This document shows, piece after piece, positions 36,927 to 46,306 of a DNA stretch of 64,000 nt. The notes below the pieces were generated by a model. The model was not told where the DNA came from. It made no database searches and saw only the letters and a list, made by a program, of their open reading frames with translations. Each line of letters starts with the position of its first letter. The stretch's first letter is position 1. The position numbers were made by a program, and so were the translations under genes. The DNA comes from Halarcobacter bivalviorum (GTDB lineage: Bacteria; Campylobacterota; Campylobacteria; Campylobacterales; Arcobacteraceae), in NCBI RefSeq assembly GCF_003346815.1, contig NZ_CP031217.1:2294001-2358000 (forward strand), given 5' to 3'.

Positions 36927-38326
36927 TGGCACTTTTTATATTTGACTCAGTAAAAAAAGAAAAAGTTGAGTTTAAAGCTATAAAAAACAATGACGTAAAA
37001 GTTTACGTTTGCGGACCTACAGTGTATGATGATTCACACTTAGGTCACGCTAGATCTGCAATTGCCTTTGATATACTACACAGAACACTAAAAGCAAACA
37101 ACTATAATGTAACTATGACAAAAAACTTCACTGATATTGATGACAAAATCATTAAAAAAATGAATGATACAAATAAATCTTTAGAAGAAGTTACTAACTA
37201 CTATATCACAGCATATAAAAATGATATGAATATTTTAAATATTTTAGATAATACTTTAGAGCCCAAAGCTACAGAAAATCTTGATGTAATGATTGAAATG
37301 ATTGAAGATTTAATCTCTAAAGATATTGCTTATGCTATCTCTGATGGGGTATATTTTGATGTATCAAAAGATAAAGAATATGGAAATATTTCCCACAGAG
37401 CAAGTGATGAAAACTCTCAAGCTAGAGTTGAAGTAAATACTCAAAAAAGAAACTCTAGTGATTTTGCACTTTGGAAGTTTGAAAAACAGAATGATGTAAG
37501 TTTTGATGCCCCATTTGGAAAAGGAAGACCAGGTTGGCATATTGAGTGTAGTGCAATGATAAATAAACATCTTGCATATAAAGATGAAACTTACCAGATT
37601 GATATTCATGGTGGAGGAGCTGACCTTCTCTTCCCTCACCACGAAAATGAAGCTGCACAAACAAGATGTTCAACAAAAGCTCATCTAGCAAAATATTGGA
37701 TGCATAATGGTTTTGTAACAATAAATGGAGAAAAAATGAGTAAATCTTTAGGAAACTCATTTTTCTTAAAAGATATTGTTAAAGCCTATTCAGGAGAAGT
37801 TATTAGATTCTATCTTTTAACAGCTCAATATAGAACAAATTTTAATTTTAATGAAGAGGATTTAATCGCTTCTAAAAAAAGACTTGATAAATTTTATAGA
37901 GTTAAAAAAAGAGTTTATGGAGTGGGACAATCAACTGTAAATAAAGAGCTTCAAAATGATTTAATGAAAGCTTTAAATGATGATTTGAATACTCCTAAAG
38001 CAATAGCTATAATAGATGAATATATAACTAAAGCAAATGAGACTTTAGATAAAGAACCAAAAAATAAAAATATCAAAAAAGAGTTAGTTGCAAGTTTTGA
38101 ATTTATTAATGATTTATTAGGTGTTGGTTTTAACGATGCTTATAAATATTTTCAATTTGGAATTAGTCACGATGATATTCAAAAAATTGAAGAATTAATC
38201 TTAAAAAGAACAGAAGCCAAAAAAAACAAAGATTTTGAAACTGCTGATAAGATTAGAGATGAAATCTCAGCCTTAAATATTTCTATTATGGATACGCCAA
38301 ATGGCGTAGTATGGGAAAAGCTATAA
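36926..38326 (+). CDS. cysS: cysteinyl-tRNA synthetase
   Basis: CysRS charges tRNA(Cys). The 466-residue class Ia enzyme has YVCGPTVYDDSHLGHARSAI near 28-47 (zinc Cys and HIGH-like HLGH), GWHIECSAM near 205, HENEAAQT near 235, and KMSKSLGNS near 270. The C-terminal anticodon region with LILKRTEAKKNKDFETAD near 430 is complete. It overlaps nusA by one base. A hairpin covering its last codons closes the transcript. Confidence 0.97.
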   Translation: MALFIFDSVKKEKVEFKAIKNNDVKVYVCGPTVYDDSHLGHARSAIAFDILHRTLKANNYNVTMTKNFTDIDDKIIKKMNDTNKSLEEVTNYYITAYKNDMNILNILDNTLEPKATENLDVMIEMIEDLISKDIAYAISDGVYFDVSKDKEYGNISHRASDENSQARVEVNTQKRNSSDFALWKFEKQNDVSFDAPFGKGRPGWHIECSAMINKHLAYKDETYQIDIHGGGADLLFPHHENEAAQTRCSTKAHLAKYWMHNGFVTINGEKMSKSLGNSFFLKDIVKAYSGEVIRFYLLTAQYRTNFNFNEEDLIASKKRLDKFYRVKKRVYGVGQSTVNKELQNDLMKALNDDLNTPKAIAIIDEYITKANETLDKEPKNKNIKKELVASFEFINDLLGVGFNDAYKYFQFGISHDDIQKIEELILKRTEAKKNKDFETADKIRDEISALNISIMDTPNGVVWEKL

Positions 38327-38339
38327 GCTTTTTTCATAC
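38309..38339 (+). terminator. hairpin terminator at the end of cysS
   Basis: GTATGGGAAAAGCT pairs with AGCTTTTTTCATAC (14 bp including two G-U pairs, loop ATA). It covers the cysS stop codon and includes six T residues in the 3' arm. It is a probable end of the nusA-cysS transcript. Confidence 0.65.
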
Positions 38340-38352
38340 AATTTACTAAGAA

Positions 38353-38450
38353 TTTTCTGCTACAAAACTAAACATTTTTTTCTGCTATTTTATTGCTACT
38401 ATTAATTATCATACAAATATCATAACTTCTATTTATCATTAAGATATATT
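38353..38450 (+). promoter_or_regulatory. lactate permease upstream region with direct repeats
   Basis: The 140-bp gap before the permease holds two copies of TTTTCTGCTA (starting near 38353 and 38379) and three ATCAT repeats (38408, 38419 and 38436 approximately, spaced 11 and 17 bases). TATATT at 38445-38450 may be the -10 element, and AGAAGGA precedes the ATG. The repeats are candidate regulator sites; no known consensus is matched. Confidence 0.3.
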
Positions 38451-38466
38451 ATTAGAAGGAGTCACT

Positions 38467-40158
38467 ATGGGAATTGGGACACAAGCACTTTTTGCTGCTT
38501 TACCAATATTCATTGCTGCAATTTTATTAGTTGGATTTAGATTTCCAGCTAAAAAAGCAATGCCTATTGTTTATCTTGCAACTACAGCAGTTGCATATTT
38601 AGTATGGGAAGTTACATTCAATAGAATTTTAGCTTCAACAATCCAAGGTCTACTTATTACAGTTGCGGTTCTGTGGATTATTTTCGGTGCTATTTTATTA
38701 TTAAATACACTTAAACACTCTGGTGCAATTGCAGTAATTAGACAAGGATTTAACAATATTAGTCCAGATAGAAGAGTTCAAGTAATTATTATTGCTTGGT
38801 TATTTGGTTCATTTATTGAAGGTGCATCAGGTTTTGGTACACCAGCAGCTATTGCAGCTCCACTTTTAGTTGCAATTGGTTTTCCAGCTATGGCAGCAGT
38901 TATGGTTGGTATGATGATTCAAAGTACACCAGTATCATTTGGAGCTGTAGGAACTCCTATTTTAATCGGTGTAAACAAAGGTTTAGATAGTGCTGCAATT
39001 AGTACTACTTTAGATAACCTTGGTTCTAGTTGGGAAACTTATTTACAAATTATCACAAGTGAAGTTGCTATTGTTCATGCTATTACTGGAACATTAATTC
39101 CTCTATTTATGGTAATGATGTTAACAAGATTTTTTGGTAAAAACAAATCTTGGACAGAAGGATTAAATATTATTCCTTTTGCTATTTTTGGTGGTTTAGC
39201 ATTTACAATTCCTTATGCTTTAACAGGTATCTTCTTAGGTGCAGAGTTCCCATCATTAATCGGGGCACTTATTGGTTTACCAATTGTTGTATTCGCAGCT
39301 AAAAAAGGTTTCTTATTACCAAAAACAACTTGGGACTTTGCTCCAAAAGAGGAGTGGCCAGTTCATTGGGTAAGTAAATTAGAGATTAAACTTGATGCAA
39401 TGAGCACAAAAGCAAATATGTCATTAACTAAAGCTTGGATTCCATATGTATTAGTTGCGATTATTCTTGTTATAACAAGAGTTTCTTCAGAAGCTAAAGC
39501 CTTTGTTTCTTCTTGGGTTATTCCATTCAAAGATATTATGGGAGAAGGTTTAGGATATGCTATAACTCCACTATATTTACCAGGTGGTATTTTAGTATTT
39601 GTAGCTCTTGTAACTTATTTCTTACATAAAATGGAATTTAAAGAGATGAAAGCTGCAATTGGAGAATCTTCGCAAGTAATGATTGGTGCAGGATTTGTAC
39701 TTGTATTTACTATTCCTTTAGTTAGAATTTTAATTAACTCAGGAATTAATGAGTCAGGATTTGATTCTATGCCTGTTGCTATGGCAAACTTTGTTGCAAC
39801 TTCAGTTGGAGATATTTATCCACTATTTGCACCTCTAGTTGGAGCATTAGGTGCTTTCATTGCAGGAAGCAATACAGTTTCAAATATGATGTTATCACAA
39901 TTTCAATTTGGTGTAGCAGATGCTTTAAGTATTTCTACTGCATTTATGATTGCACTTCAAGCAGTTGGAGCAGCAGCAGGTAATATGATTGCTATTCACA
40001 ATGTAGTTGCAGCATCAGCTACAGTTGGTTTACTTGACCAAGAGGGTGAAACATTAAGAAGAACAATTATCCCTACTATTTACTATTGTTTAGTTGCGGG
40101 GATTTTAGGTCTTATTGGAATGTATGTGTTAGGTTTAACTGACCCATTAATGAAATAA
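38467..40158 (+). CDS. L-lactate permease (LctP/LutP family)
   Basis: This proton-linked lactate/glycolate importer of 563 residues has about thirteen membrane helices. The family motif [23 protein letters not shown] occurs near 118-140 (shown here as [19 protein letters not shown]), followed by [19 protein letters not shown]. Near the end are [14 protein letters not shown] and [19 protein letters not shown], both conserved in LctP. It is a single-gene unit. No lactate dehydrogenase or lut genes are in the window. Lactate is a main carbon source for many Campylobacterota, which fits. Confidence 0.94.
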   Translation: MGIGTQALFAALPIFIAAILLVGFRFPAKKAMPIVYLATTAVAYLVWEVTFNRILASTIQGLLITVAVLWIIFGAILLLNTLKHSGAIAVIRQGFNNISPDRRVQVIIIAWLFGSFIEGASGFGTPAAIAAPLLVAIGFPAMAAVMVGMMIQSTPVSFGAVGTPILIGVNKGLDSAAISTTLDNLGSSWETYLQIITSEVAIVHAITGTLIPLFMVMMLTRFFGKNKSWTEGLNIIPFAIFGGLAFTIPYALTGIFLGAEFPSLIGALIGLPIVVFAAKKGFLLPKTTWDFAPKEEWPVHWVSKLEIKLDAMSTKANMSLTKAWIPYVLVAIILVITRVSSEAKAFVSSWVIPFKDIMGEGLGYAITPLYLPGGILVFVALVTYFLHKMEFKEMKAAIGESSQVMIGAGFVLVFTIPLVRILINSGINESGFDSMPVAMANFVATSVGDIYPLFAPLVGALGAFIAGSNTVSNMMLSQFQFGVADALSISTAFMIALQAVGAAAGNMIAIHNVVAASATVGLLDQEGETLRRTIIPTIYYCLVAGILGLIGMYVLGLTDPLMK

Positions 40159-40184
40159 CTATAAAGGCAAAAGCCTTTATAGTT
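40157..40184. terminator. bidirectional intrinsic terminator
   Basis: AACTATAAAGGC, loop AAAA, GCCTTTATAGTT form a 12-bp perfect stem between the converging lactate permease and iron-transport ATPase genes. T-rich sequence follows only briefly on the plus strand, but symmetry and position support shared termination. Confidence 0.75.
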
Positions 40185-41188
40185 TAAACTTTCTCTCTTA
40201 CTATTTTTATATCTTCTAATTTAATATCTAAAAAACAATTCTGCATACTAGTTAAACAATCAATACAAAAAGCTTTTACAGTAAGTTCCATATTTTCATA
40301 ATCATCCAATGAAACTTCTAATTCATAATAGTCTCCACAATAAGAGATATCTAAAATAGAGGCTTTTATTTTTGTTTCATCAGCAGTAACTTCAATTTTA
40401 TCAATAGGAATAACAGCAAGGTTTTCCAAAGAAATAGTTGAGCCTAAATCTTCAACTAATTTATAAGGGAGTCTATTAATTCTATTTAAAAAATTTGCTA
40501 CATAATATGATTTTGGTTTTTCAAAAAGTTCTTGTGAAGTTCCAAATTGCTCTATTTTTTTATTATTAATAATAGCAATTTTATCAGACATACTTAAAGC
40601 TTCTTTTTGGTCATGGGTAACTAAGATTGCACTAAGACCTAAATCTTTAATCATCTTTTTTAACCAAACTTTTGTCTTATTTCTTAAGATTGTATCTAAG
40701 TTTGAAAAAGGTTCATCAAGTAATAAAACTTTTGGCTCATAAGCTAATACTCTTGCAATAGAGACTCTTTGTTGTTGTCCACCACTTAATTCATGTATTT
40801 GTTTATATCTATGGTCAAATAAGTCAAATTGCTTTAATAAAGTATCAACTCTTCTTTGTTTCTCTTCTTGTTTTAATTTATATAATGCAAACTCTATATT
40901 TTCTTTTACATTTAAATGAGGGAAAAGTGCATAATCTTGAAAAATATATCCAATATCAGTATTACATTCATGTTTACCATTATTTACTAAACAAGTTTCA
41001 TTTAAAAATATTTCCCCTTTATACTCTGAATGTAAAGAGGCTATACATCTTAAAATAGTACTTTTTCCACAACCACTAGGACCAAGAATCGTTACAATTT
41101 CTCCAGCTTCAACATTAAAAGAGATATCTTCTAAAATTTTAGTTTCACCAAAAGAAACTGATAAGTCATTTACACTAATTCCTATCAT
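40184..41188 (-). CDS. fbpC: ferric iron ABC transporter ATP-binding protein
   Basis: This is the ATPase of an Fe3+ importer. The 334-residue protein has Walker A GPSGCGKST near 38, Q-loop FQDYALFPHL, signature LSGGQQQRVSIARVL, Walker B LLLDEPFSNLD, and switch VTHDQKEA. A regulatory C-terminal domain of about 100 residues follows. Three cysteines near the end (FCIDCLTSMQNCF) are unusual and could sense metal or redox, although this is only a suggestion. It is the last gene of the fbpABC operon, 6 bp after the permease gene. Confidence 0.92.
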   Translation of the reverse strand: MIGISVNDLSVSFGETKILEDISFNVEAGEIVTILGPSGCGKSTILRCIASLHSEYKGEIFLNETCLVNNGKHECNTDIGYIFQDYALFPHLNVKENIEFALYKLKQEEKQRRVDTLLKQFDLFDHRYKQIHELSGGQQQRVSIARVLAYEPKVLLLDEPFSNLDTILRNKTKVWLKKMIKDLGLSAILVTHDQKEALSMSDKIAIINNKKIEQFGTSQELFEKPKSYYVANFLNRINRLPYKLVEDLGSTISLENLAVIPIDKIEVTADETKIKASILDISYCGDYYELEVSLDDYENMELTVKAFCIDCLTSMQNCFLDIKLEDIKIVREKV

Positions 41189-41194
41189 AAACTA

Positions 41195-42775
41195 TTAATC
41201 CTTAATCATTTTTTTTACTAATATTAAAACAGAAACAATACCTAATAAAACAATAAACATAGCAGGAACACTTGATTCTACTACTTGTGCTTGAGTTACT
41301 AACTCATGAGATAAAACAGCAAGTGTATCATAATTAAAAGGTCTTAAAATCATTGTAAGAGGTAACTCTTTAATTACTTCAATAAAAATTACAATAAAAC
41401 TTGCCATAGCTGAATTTTTTATCAATGGAAACATAACTTTTAAAAATGTTTGGAAAGAACCTATTCCCATTGTTTTACAAGCATCATCATAACTTTGAGG
41501 AATTTTTGAAAAACCAGCCTCATAGTTGTTAATTGAAATTGCTATAAATCTAACTGTATAACCAAATATAACTGCAATAATTGTACCACTTAGTAAGATA
41601 TTAAAACTCTTGTCAATCAGAGCAAAGAAACTTAATATCCCAACAGCAACAACAGCTCCTGGAATTGAGTAACCCAATTTAGAGATTTGCATTAAATTGT
41701 CAGCAAGTTTACTCTTATGTAATCTTACATTATAAACTAATACAAAAGCTAAAATTGTAATAAATGTAGCTGAAAATACACCAATAGATAGTGTTTGATA
41801 AAGAATCGTTAAGAAGTCTTCATCTATTACCTCTTCATATGATCGATAAAACCAAACTGTCATTTGAGAAAATGGTAATAAAAATCCAAAGAAAAATGGA
41901 ATAAAACAAGCAATAAAAGCAAAAAAATTACTAAATCCAGTTAGTTTCTGCTTTGCAATAGGTTTAAAATCTTTTCCACTACTTTTATATCTTTTATTTC
42001 TTCTTTGAAATCTCTCTAAAAAGATTAATATAAAAATAAAAAGCATTAACATTGAAGCAAGTTTAGAAGCATCTTCTACACTTCCCATTCCAAACCAAGT
42101 TCTAAAAATACCTGTTACAAAAGTTGCTACACCATAATAATCCATTACACCAAAATCAGCTACTGCTTCCATTACTGCTAGAATTACACCTGCTACAATT
42201 GCTGGTCTTGAAATAGGAATTACTACTTTATAAAAGATTTGAAAATTGTTTAATCCCATAGTCTTTGAAGCATCAATAATAGAAGAAGATTCTGCTCTTA
42301 AATAAGTTTTACATACAATATAAACATATGGATATAAAACTAAAGACATAACAATAATAGCACCTTCAATAGACATAATGTCAAAGAAGTAAACTTCAGA
42401 TAAGTCTTTTCCTAATAATTCTAAAATAAAAGTTGTCACACTACCCGTAATATCAAACATTCCACCATAAATATATGCAACAATATATGTAGGAATTGCA
42501 AAAGGTAAAATCAAAGCATAATGAAAAAATGAAGAACCAGTAAAGGTAAAAAGTGAGGTCAAATATGCTGTAGTAAAGCCTAAAATAGCTGTAATTACAG
42601 CTACTCCTACCATAATATATAGTGAGTTAAAAATATATTCAAATAATACAGTTTCTACTAGATGTTTCCAATTCTCTCCACCTATGAATATATTTGTAAA
42701 TAAAATAATTGCTGGTACTGAAATAAGTAGTGTTATAAAAACACTACTTACTGTAAGTTTATTAATATGTTTCAA
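41195..42775 (-). CDS. fbpB: ferric iron ABC transporter permease, fused two-domain type
   Basis: This 526-residue protein has about twelve membrane helices in two homologous halves, as in FbpB/SfuB. Each half has an EAA docking loop: SIIDASKTMGLNNFQIFYKVVIP near 165-188 (abbreviated DASKTMGLNNFQ) and SYDDACKTMGIGSFQTFLKV near 425-444. It passes Fe3+ from FbpA through the inner membrane. It lies 16 bp after fbpA and 6 bp before fbpC. Confidence 0.93.
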   Translation of the reverse strand: MKHINKLTVSSVFITLLISVPAIILFTNIFIGGENWKHLVETVLFEYIFNSLYIMVGVAVITAILGFTTAYLTSLFTFTGSSFFHYALILPFAIPTYIVAYIYGGMFDITGSVTTFILELLGKDLSEVYFFDIMSIEGAIIVMSLVLYPYVYIVCKTYLRAESSSIIDASKTMGLNNFQIFYKVVIPISRPAIVAGVILAVMEAVADFGVMDYYGVATFVTGIFRTWFGMGSVEDASKLASMLMLFIFILIFLERFQRRNKRYKSSGKDFKPIAKQKLTGFSNFFAFIACFIPFFFGFLLPFSQMTVWFYRSYEEVIDEDFLTILYQTLSIGVFSATFITILAFVLVYNVRLHKSKLADNLMQISKLGYSIPGAVVAVGILSFFALIDKSFNILLSGTIIAVIFGYTVRFIAISINNYEAGFSKIPQSYDDACKTMGIGSFQTFLKVMFPLIKNSAMASFIVIFIEVIKELPLTMILRPFNYDTLAVLSHELVTQAQVVESSVPAMFIVLLGIVSVLILVKKMIKD

Positions 42776-42791
42776 ATCTATCTAAAGCCTC

Positions 42792-43799
42792 TTATCTCCA
42801 ACCTGCTCGATCGAAGATTTTAACAGCTTTAGCATTATTTTCACCTAAAGTATTGATAGAAATTGTATCATCTTCAAAAGTTCCCCAAGAAGAAACAAGT
42901 TCAGAAGGCTTAACACCTTTTAAAACTGGATATTCAAAGTTACCTTTTGCAAATAATTCTTGTGCATCTGCACTTGCTAAAAACTCAACAAATTTAATTG
43001 CATTCTCTTTATTTGGAGAATATTTAGCAACACCTGCTCCTGATACATTAATATGAGTTCCACCATTTTCAAATTTAGGGAAAATAATCTTAACTTTTTT
43101 AACTGCTTCAGCTTGAGCAATCTCTTTATTGTCTACCATTTTACCAATGTAGTAAGTATTTGCAATTGCAATATCACCAATTTTGTTAGCAATAGCTTTT
43201 ACTTGATATCTATCATTTCCTTTTGGTTTATTTGCCATATTTGCAACAACACCTTTAGCCCACTCTAAAGCTTTCTCTTCCCCATGATGTGCAATCACTG
43301 CTGCTAATAAAGATTGATTATATACATTGTTTGAAGATCTAACCATAATTTTCCCTTTAAATTTAGGGTCTGCTAAATCCTCATAAGTTTTTAACTCATT
43401 TTCAATTCCACTTCCAATTCTATATACAGCAACTCTTGATCTTTTAGTAAGTGCAAACCATTGATTATCTTTGTCTCTTAATTTTTCAGGAATATTCTTT
43501 GTTAAATACTCTGAATCAATTGATTGGAAAAGATTTTTTTGTTTTGCTTGGTATAAATTTCCAGCATCTACAGTAATTAAAACATCCGCAGGAGAATTTT
43601 CACCTTCTGTTTCCATTCTTTTAATTAATGCTGTAGCATCTGCTTTTACAACATTTACTTTGATTCCTGTTTTATCTTCAAACATTTTAAAAAGTTCTTT
43701 ATCTGTATCATAATGTCTATGAGAGTAAACATTTACTTCATTTGCCGCGAATAACGAACTTGCAAGTACAAGTGTTCCTAATGCTAGTTTTTTTAACAT
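42792..43799 (-). CDS. fbpA: ferric iron-binding periplasmic protein
   Basis: FbpA binds Fe3+ in the periplasm. The 335-residue protein has a signal peptide (ALGTLVLASSLFA, cleaved before ANEVN), then VNVYSHRHYDTDKELFKMFE, where YSHRHY supplies candidate iron-binding His/Tyr residues as in the FutA/FbpA families. NTYYIGKMVD near 225 carries the conserved paired tyrosines, and GAGVAKYSPNKENAIKFVEFL is typical. It is the first gene of the operon, and two Fur-box-like sequences lie upstream, so expression should rise under iron limitation. Confidence 0.94.
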   Translation of the reverse strand: MLKKLALGTLVLASSLFAANEVNVYSHRHYDTDKELFKMFEDKTGIKVNVVKADATALIKRMETEGENSPADVLITVDAGNLYQAKQKNLFQSIDSEYLTKNIPEKLRDKDNQWFALTKRSRVAVYRIGSGIENELKTYEDLADPKFKGKIMVRSSNNVYNQSLLAAVIAHHGEEKALEWAKGVVANMANKPKGNDRYQVKAIANKIGDIAIANTYYIGKMVDNKEIAQAEAVKKVKIIFPKFENGGTHINVSGAGVAKYSPNKENAIKFVEFLASADAQELFAKGNFEYPVLKGVKPSELVSSWGTFEDDTISINTLGENNAKAVKIFDRAGWR

Positions 43800-43812
43800 T
43801 TATGTCCTTTTT

Positions 43813-43890
43813 GTTAATGATAATAGTTATTGAAATATTAATCAATAATCTCTTAGTTCTTCCTTAATATTAAGAACGATTATCATAATA
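43813..43890 (-). promoter_or_regulatory. two Fur-box-like operators upstream of fbpA
   Basis: Against the E. coli Fur consensus GATAATGATAATCATTATC, the plus-strand sequence at 43813-43831 (GTTAATGATAATAGTTATT) matches 15 of 19 positions. The minus-strand sequence at 43890-43872 (TATTATGATAATCGTTCTT) matches 14 of 19. Both lie within 100 bp of the fbpA start, the second next to a possible -10 (TATATT). Campylobacterial Fur boxes differ somewhat from E. coli, so affinity is uncertain. Confidence 0.7.
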
Positions 43891-43902
43891 TAATGAAGAC
43901 AT

Positions 43903-43934
43903 AAAAAAAGGGAAGGTTTTTAAACCTCCCCTTT
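43903..43934 (-). terminator. intrinsic terminator of the rpsF-ssb-rpsR operon
   Basis: Read on the minus strand, AAAGGGGAGGTTT pairs with AAACCTTCCCTTT (one G-U pair) and is followed by a T-run at 43909-43903. It lies 18 bp after the rpsR stop. Confidence 0.9.
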
Positions 43935-43952
43935 AATACTTTACTAATAAAA

Positions 43953-44210
43953 TTACTTTGCGTATGCTGCGTCAGTAACGTCTTGAGTATTTACAATATA
44001 TGGAACTAGTGCCATGTGTCTAGCTCTTTTAATTGCTTTTTCTACCATCTCTTGAGAGTTTTTAGAGTTACCAGTAAGTCTTCTAGGCATAATCTTACCT
44101 CTCTCACTCATAGAAATTTTTAATAAATCAGTGTTTTTGTAATCAATGAAATCAACTTTCATTTCAGTGTATTTACAAAATTTTTTTCCGTATTTTCTTC
44201 TTTCAGCCAT
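43953..44210 (-). CDS. rpsR: 30S ribosomal protein S18
   Basis: S18 binds beside S6 on the platform of the small subunit. The 85-residue protein has a basic start ([20 protein letters not shown]), [26 protein letters not shown] (shown in part), and the C-terminal [13 protein letters not shown], all canonical. It is the last gene of the rpsF-ssb-rpsR operon, with a terminator directly downstream. Confidence 0.98.
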   Translation of the reverse strand: MAERRKYGKKFCKYTEMKVDFIDYKNTDLLKISMSERGKIMPRRLTGNSKNSQEMVEKAIKRARHMALVPYIVNTQDVTDAAYAK

Positions 44211-44226
44211 TTTTTATCCTTATCTT

Positions 44227-44757
44227 CTAGAACGGTATTTCATCGTCATCGATATCGATTTCAGGTATGTTATGTTCTGGCGCATTTTGTTGCCCTTGAT
44301 TCATACCACCATAACTATTTTGCCCAGCATTTTGCTGTGGTTGACTATATTGATTTTGTGATGCTTGATTATAATTACTTTGAGGAGCATAACCACCTTG
44401 AGTATTTTCATAACCTACATTTTGTGCTTCAGATTTAGTATCTAACATTTTCATAGTATCAACTCTTAGAGCATGTTTACTTCTATTAGAACCATCTTGA
44501 GCAGTCCACTGTTCAAAAACAAGTCTACCTTCTAATAAAACTTTTGAACCTTTTCTTAAGTATTGGTTAGCAACTTCAGCAGATCTTCCAAAGATATTAA
44601 AATCTAAGAAACAAACTTCATCTTTTTGTTCACCAGTTTGAGTCTTATATCTATGGCTAGTTGCGATTGCACCTTTTGCAAGGGCTGCTCCATTAGGCAT
44701 ATATCTTAATTCGATATCTCTTGTAAGATTTCCTACCATTACTACTTTATTATACAT
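44227..44757 (-). CDS. ssb: single-stranded DNA-binding protein
   Basis: SSB coats single-stranded DNA in replication and repair. The 176-residue protein has the OB fold (1-110: MYNKVVMVGNLTRDIELRYM, EVCFLDFNIFG, LLEGRLVFEQW), then a Gln/Asn/Gly-rich linker (about 115-165), and the acidic tip DIDDDEIPF that recruits partner proteins. It lies between rpsF (22 bp) and rpsR (16 bp), the usual order in bacteria. Confidence 0.98.
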   Translation of the reverse strand: MYNKVVMVGNLTRDIELRYMPNGAALAKGAIATSHRYKTQTGEQKDEVCFLDFNIFGRSAEVANQYLRKGSKVLLEGRLVFEQWTAQDGSNRSKHALRVDTMKMLDTKSEAQNVGYENTQGGYAPQSNYNQASQNQYSQPQQNAGQNSYGGMNQGQQNAPEHNIPEIDIDDDEIPF

Positions 44758-44779
44758 AAGATGTTCCTATTTATTTTTA

Positions 44780-45133
44780 TTAGTTAGCTTTTTTTGCTGC
44801 CTCATCGCTCATTTTTGTCCATGCAGCGATTTCTTTTTTATTTTCATATTTAATGAAAATGAATCTAATGATATTTTCATTGATTCTATAGTTTCTTTCG
44901 ATTTCTTTTAGTGAAGTTGGCTCACCTTTGAAATAAACAACAAAGTAGTAACCTCTTTTGTGTTTTTGAATTTCATAAGCTAAGTTTCTTGAACCCATAT
45001 CATCACAAGCAACGATTTCTCCACCATTCTTAGTGATTAAAGCTTTTACTGCTTCGATTTGTGCCGCAGTCTCTTCTTCTGTAAGAGTTGGCTTAACAAT
45101 AAACATTGTTTCATAATGTTTTAATTTTGACAT
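44780..45133 (-). CDS. rpsF: 30S ribosomal protein S6
   Basis: The 117-residue S6 protein has the start [19 protein letters not shown], the central [22 protein letters not shown], and [19 protein letters not shown], all canonical. The last 20 residues are a basic/acidic extension. It is the first gene of the rpsF-ssb-rpsR operon. In many bacteria the S6:S18 complex binds the rpsF leader, and the structured region upstream (45164-45205) is a candidate for this. AAGGAG precedes the ATG by seven bases. Confidence 0.97.
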   Translation of the reverse strand: MSKLKHYETMFIVKPTLTEEETAAQIEAVKALITKNGGEIVACDDMGSRNLAYEIQKHKRGYYFVVYFKGEPTSLKEIERNYRINENIIRFIFIKYENKKEIAAWTKMSDEAAKKAN

Positions 45134-45150
45134 CTATTTTCTCCTTATAG

Positions 45151-45205
45151 TTTGTGCCGGTATCTTTACAAATATCAGCAAGGACTTTTTTGTAAAGTTG
45201 CTGAT
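45151..45205 (-). promoter_or_regulatory. rpsF: rpsF leader with interlocking inverted repeats and ACCG box
   Basis: On the minus strand the 73-bp holA-rpsF gap reads ATCAGCAA (45205-45198), CTTTACAAA (45197-45189), seven bases, TTGCTGAT (45181-45174), one base, TTTGTAAAG (45172-45164), then ATACCGGCAC and the AAGGAG site. Each pair is perfectly complementary, in the order a-b-a'-b'. The two stems cannot both form easily with such short joints, so they may be alternatives. The ACCG sequence recalls the S6:S18 binding motif described for rpsF leaders in other bacteria, but that assignment is an inference. Confidence 0.5.
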
Positions 45206-45206
45206 T

Positions 45207-46187
45207 TTATCTAATTAAAACTGAAACTTTTCTAAGGCAAGCTTGTAAATAGAGATTTGAGTCATGAATTTTTGAAGATTTTAGTTCTAGTTCTATAGAA
45301 AGCAAATAATTTAATATCTCTAAGAACTTCTCTGGTTTTATATTTATTGCTAATCTTGTCTTTTTTTCCCAAACATTTTTAGGAGGAACGAAACCTAATA
45401 TCTCTTTTGCATTTGGAACACCATGAACTCTTGCATATGAACTTATCATAAATAGTTGTTGTACAAATGAAGTCACTTGAGTTAGAAGATAAATTTCATT
45501 CATTCCTTCTTCTAAAAGAAGTTCTAAATCATCACTAATATCTTCTGAAGATAAAAGGTTATGTAAGAACTCTTCAAAATTTACAGCTCCTATCCCAAAA
45601 CAGTGAGCATTTACTTTATCAGTAGTAATTTTTTCATTTAAAATTGCAAGTTTTTCTAAATCATTTACACATAAAGATAGATCTTGTCTATGCATAAAGT
45701 AAAGATGATTTAGTGCTGAAATTTCATAATTTAAGTTTAACTTTCTTGCATGAGTCTCTATAAGTTTTACTGCCTCATTTGCAAAAGGAGAAAAAAATCT
45801 TACACTAACTGCATTTAATTTAGGTGTAAAATATCCATCCATAGCTTTAAAGTCACTATCTCCCATACAAGCAAAAATAACTTTTGAATCAGGATTTATA
45901 GAACAAGCTTCAAGAAGCTCAGTTACATCTTTTTTAGGAAGTTTTTTATCTATTTTGATAATAAGAATATTATTTGAAGAAAATAGTGATGATTGAAGTA
46001 ATTTATCTTTTGCATATTTAAAATTATAATCATCAAAGTAGAGTTTTTCTATCTCATCTTTATTTCCCAATTGATTAGCTACTAAATTAGTATAATACTC
46101 AATTAAAAAAGATGATTGCCCATAAAACATATAGGCATTAAAAACTTCGTTTTGTTTTAATTTATTATCAAATTCATTTCTATACAT
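45207..46187 (-). CDS. holA: DNA polymerase III delta subunit-like protein
   Basis: HolA opens the sliding clamp in the clamp-loader complex. The 326-residue protein has the family outline: MYRNEFDNKL...FNAYMFYGQSSFLIEYYTNLV at the start in place of a P-loop, a Rossmann-like segment (SNNILIIKIDKKLPKKDV; DSKVIFACMGDSD), the SLCVNDLEKLAIL helix near 185, and a C-terminal collar domain. The sequence is diverged from E. coli HolA, as usual in Campylobacterota. From memory it is next to rnr in C. jejuni. Here two plus-strand genes and a methyltransferase lie between them. Confidence 0.88.
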   Translation of the reverse strand: MYRNEFDNKLKQNEVFNAYMFYGQSSFLIEYYTNLVANQLGNKDEIEKLYFDDYNFKYAKDKLLQSSLFSSNNILIIKIDKKLPKKDVTELLEACSINPDSKVIFACMGDSDFKAMDGYFTPKLNAVSVRFFSPFANEAVKLIETHARKLNLNYEISALNHLYFMHRQDLSLCVNDLEKLAILNEKITTDKVNAHCFGIGAVNFEEFLHNLLSSEDISDDLELLLEEGMNEIYLLTQVTSFVQQLFMISSYARVHGVPNAKEILGFVPPKNVWEKKTRLAINIKPEKFLEILNYLLSIELELKSSKIHDSNLYLQACLRKVSVLIR

Positions 46188-46306
46188 TTTGCAATAATAA
46201 CTAAAACTTGCTTTTTTTGTACTTTTTTTACTTATTAAATAACTCTTCTTATATCTTTTATTATTTCAGATTTAGTTACAATATCAAAAATAAAAAAAGG
46301 TTATTT

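Noticed and set aside
37364-37760. Two minus-strand frames of about 100 codons inside cysS
   Set aside because: They lie opposite conserved cysteinyl-tRNA synthetase motifs and show no protein features.
38293-38306. ACGCCA/TGGCGT hairpin near the end of cysS
   Set aside because: It encodes conserved C-terminal residues and has no T-run; the terminator-like hairpin is the next one at 38309.
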